DNA from: Oleisolibacter albus
GTDB lineage: Bacteria; Pseudomonadota; Alphaproteobacteria; Azospirillales; Azospirillaceae
Direction of reading: 5' to 3'
DNA: 64,000 nucleotides
NCBI RefSeq assembly: GCF_003336875.1
Contig: NZ_QGNJ01000001.1
Span: 310,001-374,000 of the forward strand
The translations under genes and the position numbers were made by a program. Shown here piece after piece: positions 61,228 to 64,000 of the stretch (the first letter of the stretch is position 1; each line of letters opens with the position of its first letter). The notes under the pieces are model-generated. The model was given only the letters and a program-made list of their open reading frames with translations, was not told the DNA's origin and ran no database searches.

Positions 61228-63330
61228 GTGCGCCCCGCCATCCTCTTCCCCCTGTTCGCGCCCATCACCAGCCTGCCCGGGCTGGGTCCGAAGCTCGGCA
61301 AGCTGGCCGAGCGGCTGGCCGGGCCGCATGTGGTCGACCTGCTGTGGCACAAACCCAGCGGCGTGCTGGACCGTCTGGCCGTCGGCTCCATCGCCGAGGC
61401 ACCGGAGGGGCGTATCGTCACCCTGACGGTGCGGGTGGACGCGCATGTGCCCGCGGTCATGCCGGGCCGCCCCTACCGCGTGCGCTGCACCGACCATACC
61501 GGCCTGATGGACCTGGTCTTCTTCCACATCAAGGGCGACTGGCTGGTCAAGAAGCTGCCGGAAGGCCAACGCATCGTCGTCAGCGGCAAGGCCGAGCGCT
61601 TCAACGGCCAGCTGCAGATCGTGCATCCCGATTACTACGGCCCCGCCGACGATCTGGCCGGCGGTTCCTCGGCCATGCCCTCGGGCAGTGCCGTGGAGCC
61701 GGTCTATCCCCTGACCGGCGGGCTGAACCCCAAGCCGCTGCGCACCGCCATCGAGGGCGCGCTGCAACGGGCGCCGCAGCTGCCGGAATGGCAGGACCCG
61801 GCTTGGCTGCAACGCACAGGCTGGCCCGACTGGCACAGCGCCATCAGCCGGCTGCACCATCCAGAAAGCACGGGCGACGTGCAGCTGGACGCGCCCCACC
61901 GCCAGCGGCTTGCCTATGACGAGCTGCTGGCCAACCAGCTGGCCCTGGCCCTGGTGCGCTGGCACCAGCGCCGCCTGACCGGGCGGGAGATCCGCGGCGA
62001 CGGACACCTGCGCGCCCAGGTGGCGGCGGCCCTGCCCTATCGGCTGACCGGCGCCCAGGAGCGGTCCCTGGCCGAGATCGACCGCGACATGGCGGCGCCG
62101 GAGCGCATGCTGCGCCTGCTCCAGGGCGATGTGGGCAGCGGCAAGACCATCGTGGCACTGATGGCCATGCTGACGGCGGTGGAAAGCGGGGCCCAGGCGG
62201 CGCTGATGGCCCCGACCGAGATCCTGGCCCGCCAGCATGCCGAAAGCCTGTCGCCCCTGTGCGCGGCGGCGGGCATTACCCTGGCCGTACTGACCGGCCG
62301 TGACAAGGGCAAGGCCCGTGCCGCCTTGCTGGAGCGGCTGGCGGCGGGAGAGATCCATATCCTGGTCGGCACCCACGCCCTGTTCCAGGACGAGGTAGCG
62401 TTCAGGGATCTGGCCCTGGCCGTCATCGACGAGCAGCACAAGTTCGGCGTCCATCAGCGGCTGCAACTGGCGGCCAAGGGCCGCGGCGTCGATACGCTGG
62501 TGATGACGGCGACGCCGATTCCCCGCACCCTGACCCTGACCGCCTATGGCGACATGGACGTGTCGCGCCTGGACGAGAAGCCGCCGGGCCGCCAGCCCGT
62601 GCGCACCGTGGTCATGTCCGCCGACCGGCTGGAGGAGGTGGTGGCCGGCCTGCCCCGCGCCATCGCCGGCGGCCAGCGCATCTACTGGGTCTGCCCCCTG
62701 GTGGAGGAGAGCGAGCAGGTGGACCTTGCCGCCGCCACCCTGCGCCATGCCACCCTGCACGAACGGCTGAGCGACCGCGTCGGGCTGATCCACGGCAAGA
62801 TGAAGGGGCCGGAGAAGGATGCCGTCATGGCCGCCTTCGCCGAGGGCCGGCTGGATGTGCTGGTGGCGACCACGGTGATCGAGGTGGGCGTCAATGTGCC
62901 CGAGGCCACCATCATGGTCATCGAGCATGCCGAGCGCTTCGGCCTGGCCCAGCTGCACCAGCTGCGCGGGCGCGTGGGCCGCGGTGCCGGGGCCAGCACC
63001 TGCCTGCTGCTCTGGTCCCAGCCGCTGGGGGAGACGGCGCGGGAGCGGCTGCAGGTGATGAAGGAGACCGAGGACGGCTTCCTCATCGCCGAGAAGGACC
63101 TGGAACTGCGCGGCGCCGGTGAGGTGCTGGGCACCCGGCAGAGCGGCCTGCCGGAATTCAGGCTGGCCGATCTGGCCCAGCATGGCGACCTGCTGGCCAC
63201 CGCCCGCGACGATGCCCGCCTCATCATCGAGCGCGACCCCGAGCTGGACAGCCCGCGCGGCCAAGCCCTGCGTGTGCTGCTCTATCTGTTCGAGCGCGAC
63301 GCGGCGGTGAAGTATCTCCGCTCGGGCTGA
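61228..63330 (+). CDS. recG: ATP-dependent DNA helicase RecG
   Basis: 700-residue branched-DNA translocase for fork reversal and recombination. N-terminal wedge (OB-like) domain with SLPGLGPKLGKLAERL and LMDLVFFHIKGDWL, Walker A GDVGSGKT (about 300), DEQHKFGVHQR (about 400) and the C-terminal TRG motif region (GVNVPEATIMVIEHAERFG, then AQLHQLRGRVGRG). No ATG fits; GTG at 61228 gives the family start (RPAILFPLFAPI) but lacks a ribosome site. Divergent from sdhE. Confidence 0.95.
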   Translation: MRPAILFPLFAPITSLPGLGPKLGKLAERLAGPHVVDLLWHKPSGVLDRLAVGSIAEAPEGRIVTLTVRVDAHVPAVMPGRPYRVRCTDHTGLMDLVFFHIKGDWLVKKLPEGQRIVVSGKAERFNGQLQIVHPDYYGPADDLAGGSSAMPSGSAVEPVYPLTGGLNPKPLRTAIEGALQRAPQLPEWQDPAWLQRTGWPDWHSAISRLHHPESTGDVQLDAPHRQRLAYDELLANQLALALVRWHQRRLTGREIRGDGHLRAQVAAALPYRLTGAQERSLAEIDRDMAAPERMLRLLQGDVGSGKTIVALMAMLTAVESGAQAALMAPTEILARQHAESLSPLCAAAGITLAVLTGRDKGKARAALLERLAAGEIHILVGTHALFQDEVAFRDLALAVIDEQHKFGVHQRLQLAAKGRGVDTLVMTATPIPRTLTLTAYGDMDVSRLDEKPPGRQPVRTVVMSADRLEEVVAGLPRAIAGGQRIYWVCPLVEESEQVDLAAATLRHATLHERLSDRVGLIHGKMKGPEKDAVMAAFAEGRLDVLVATTVIEVGVNVPEATIMVIEHAERFGLAQLHQLRGRVGRGAGASTCLLLWSQPLGETARERLQVMKETEDGFLIAEKDLELRGAGEVLGTRQSGLPEFRLADLAQHGDLLATARDDARLIIERDPELDSPRGQALRVLLYLFERDAAVKYLRSG

Positions 63331-63365
63331 GGTCCCGACCAGACCGGCCCCCTGGCCGGCAGCGG

Positions 63366-64000
63366 TCAGGCGCTGTGCGTCAGCGCCCCGCCCTCCACCA
63401 CCGCGGCCGGCCGCTCCGGCGGGGTGACGATGCCGCCGGACACCACCATCTTCAGCCCGTCCTCCACCGACATGCTGAGCTTCACCAGATCCTGGCGCGG
63501 CACGAACAGCAGATAGCCCGAGGTGGGATTGGGCGTCGTCGGGACGAAGACATTGACCACCTCGTCCTCGGTCAGGCTCTGCACCTCGCCCTGGGTGGTG
63601 CCGGTGATGAAGGCGATGGACCACATGCCCTTGCGCGGATATTCGACCAGCACCACCTCGCGGAAGGCGTCGGACTGGTTGGCCAGCACCGTCTCGAAGA
63701 TCTGCTTGGTGGCGGCATAGATGCCGCGGACGATGGGCATGCGCCCCAGGATGGCCTCGCCCAGCCGGACCACCAGCCGGCCCAGAAAGCCGGCGGCGAA
63801 CATGCCGATCAGGATCAGCGCCACCAGCACCAGCAGCACCCCCACACCGGGAATGGTGAAGGGCAGATAGGTTTCGGGATTATAGGCCGTGGGCAGGATG
63901 GCCGTGACCAGGGCGTCGATGCCGCCGACCACGACCCAGACCAGGTAGAGCGTGATGGTCACCGGCGCCGTCACCAGGATGCCGGCGAACAGATAGGCCC
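63366..64000 (-). CDS. DUF502-family membrane protein (5' end beyond window)
   Basis: At least 211 codons visible, still open at the window edge; the N-terminus (…YLFAGILVTAPVTITLYLVW) is cut. Two membrane helices (VTITLYLVWVVVGGIDALV and VGVLLVLVALILIGMFAAGFL), then the DUF502 core MPIVRGIYAATKQIFETV, VVLVEYPRKGMWSIAFITG and FVPTTPNPTSGYLLFVPRQD. The family is widespread and of unknown function. It is convergent with recG, 35 bases between stops. Confidence 0.93.
   Translation of the reverse strand, partial: AYLFAGILVTAPVTITLYLVWVVVGGIDALVTAILPTAYNPETYLPFTIPGVGVLLVLVALILIGMFAAGFLGRLVVRLGEAILGRMPIVRGIYAATKQIFETVLANQSDAFREVVLVEYPRKGMWSIAFITGTTQGEVQSLTEDEVVNVFVPTTPNPTSGYLLFVPRQDLVKLSMSVEDGLKMVVSGGIVTPPERPAAVVEGGALTHSA

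Noticed and set aside
61114-63624. Long minus-strand frame running through recG into sdhE
   Set aside because: Only its last 90 codons are a real gene (sdhE); the rest is antisense to recG.

Overview
The window is a GC-rich (about two-thirds G+C by eye) chromosomal segment of an alphaproteobacterium, most likely Rhodospirillales of the Azospirillum/Niveispirillum/Nitrospirillum kind. The evidence is gene order: a complete 14-gene nuo operon running into birA-coaX-rnj-mce-DUF1467; tig-clpP-clpX-lon-hup upstream of it; glnB-glnA behind a sigma-54-type promoter; mfd beside sdhE and recG; and rpsB-tsf-pyrH near dnaE and lolCD. The placement is inferred from synteny and protein character, not from a search. 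There is no rRNA, transposase, phage gene or CRISPR array.

Layout. 1-2.1 kb: pyrH (cut by the window edge), tsf and rpsB, minus strand. 2.4-10.7 kb: a UbiC-like protein, dnaE, a secreted Pro/His-rich protein, an OsmC peroxidase, an AlkA-type glycosylase and lolD-lolC. 10.8-17.4 kb: an accessory-looking block with a flavin reductase-like protein, a 60-residue protein, a membrane methyltransferase with a Fur-like box, adenine deaminase, a periplasmic protein, a purine permease, a strong candidate small RNA and Tag glycosylase. 17.6-36.2 kb: the nuo operon and its tail, all minus strand. 36.5-44.2 kb: tRNA-Asp, tRNA-Val, hup, lon, clpX, clpP, tig and tRNA-Leu. 44.3-50.5 kb: an AceE-like transketolase-family enzyme, a small protein, malonyl-CoA decarboxylase, the NAD(P)HX repair enzyme and tRNA-His. 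50.8-52.9 kb: glnB-glnA. 53-56.6 kb: a TonB-dependent receptor with a PepSY membrane protein behind a Fur-like box. 56.6-64 kb: a small conserved protein, mfd, sdhE, recG and a DUF502 membrane protein cut by the right edge.

How the genes work together. Most of the window is core machinery: translation, replication, complex I, protein folding and degradation, nitrogen assimilation and DNA repair. DNA repair is well represented: two different 3-methyladenine glycosylases, Mfd and RecG. Three Fur-box-like sites (upstream of the methyltransferase, of nuoA and of the TonB receptor) suggest iron-responsive control, possibly including complex I. Adenine deaminase and the AzgA-type permease form a purine salvage neighbourhood.

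I did not find a clear undescribed multi-gene system. The best novelty candidates are the structured small RNA at about 16628-16778, the repeated 10-mer around glnB that its exposed segment could pair with, the Fur-like box before nuoA, an orphan chorismate lyase-like protein, and hairpins flanking nuoI and clpP.
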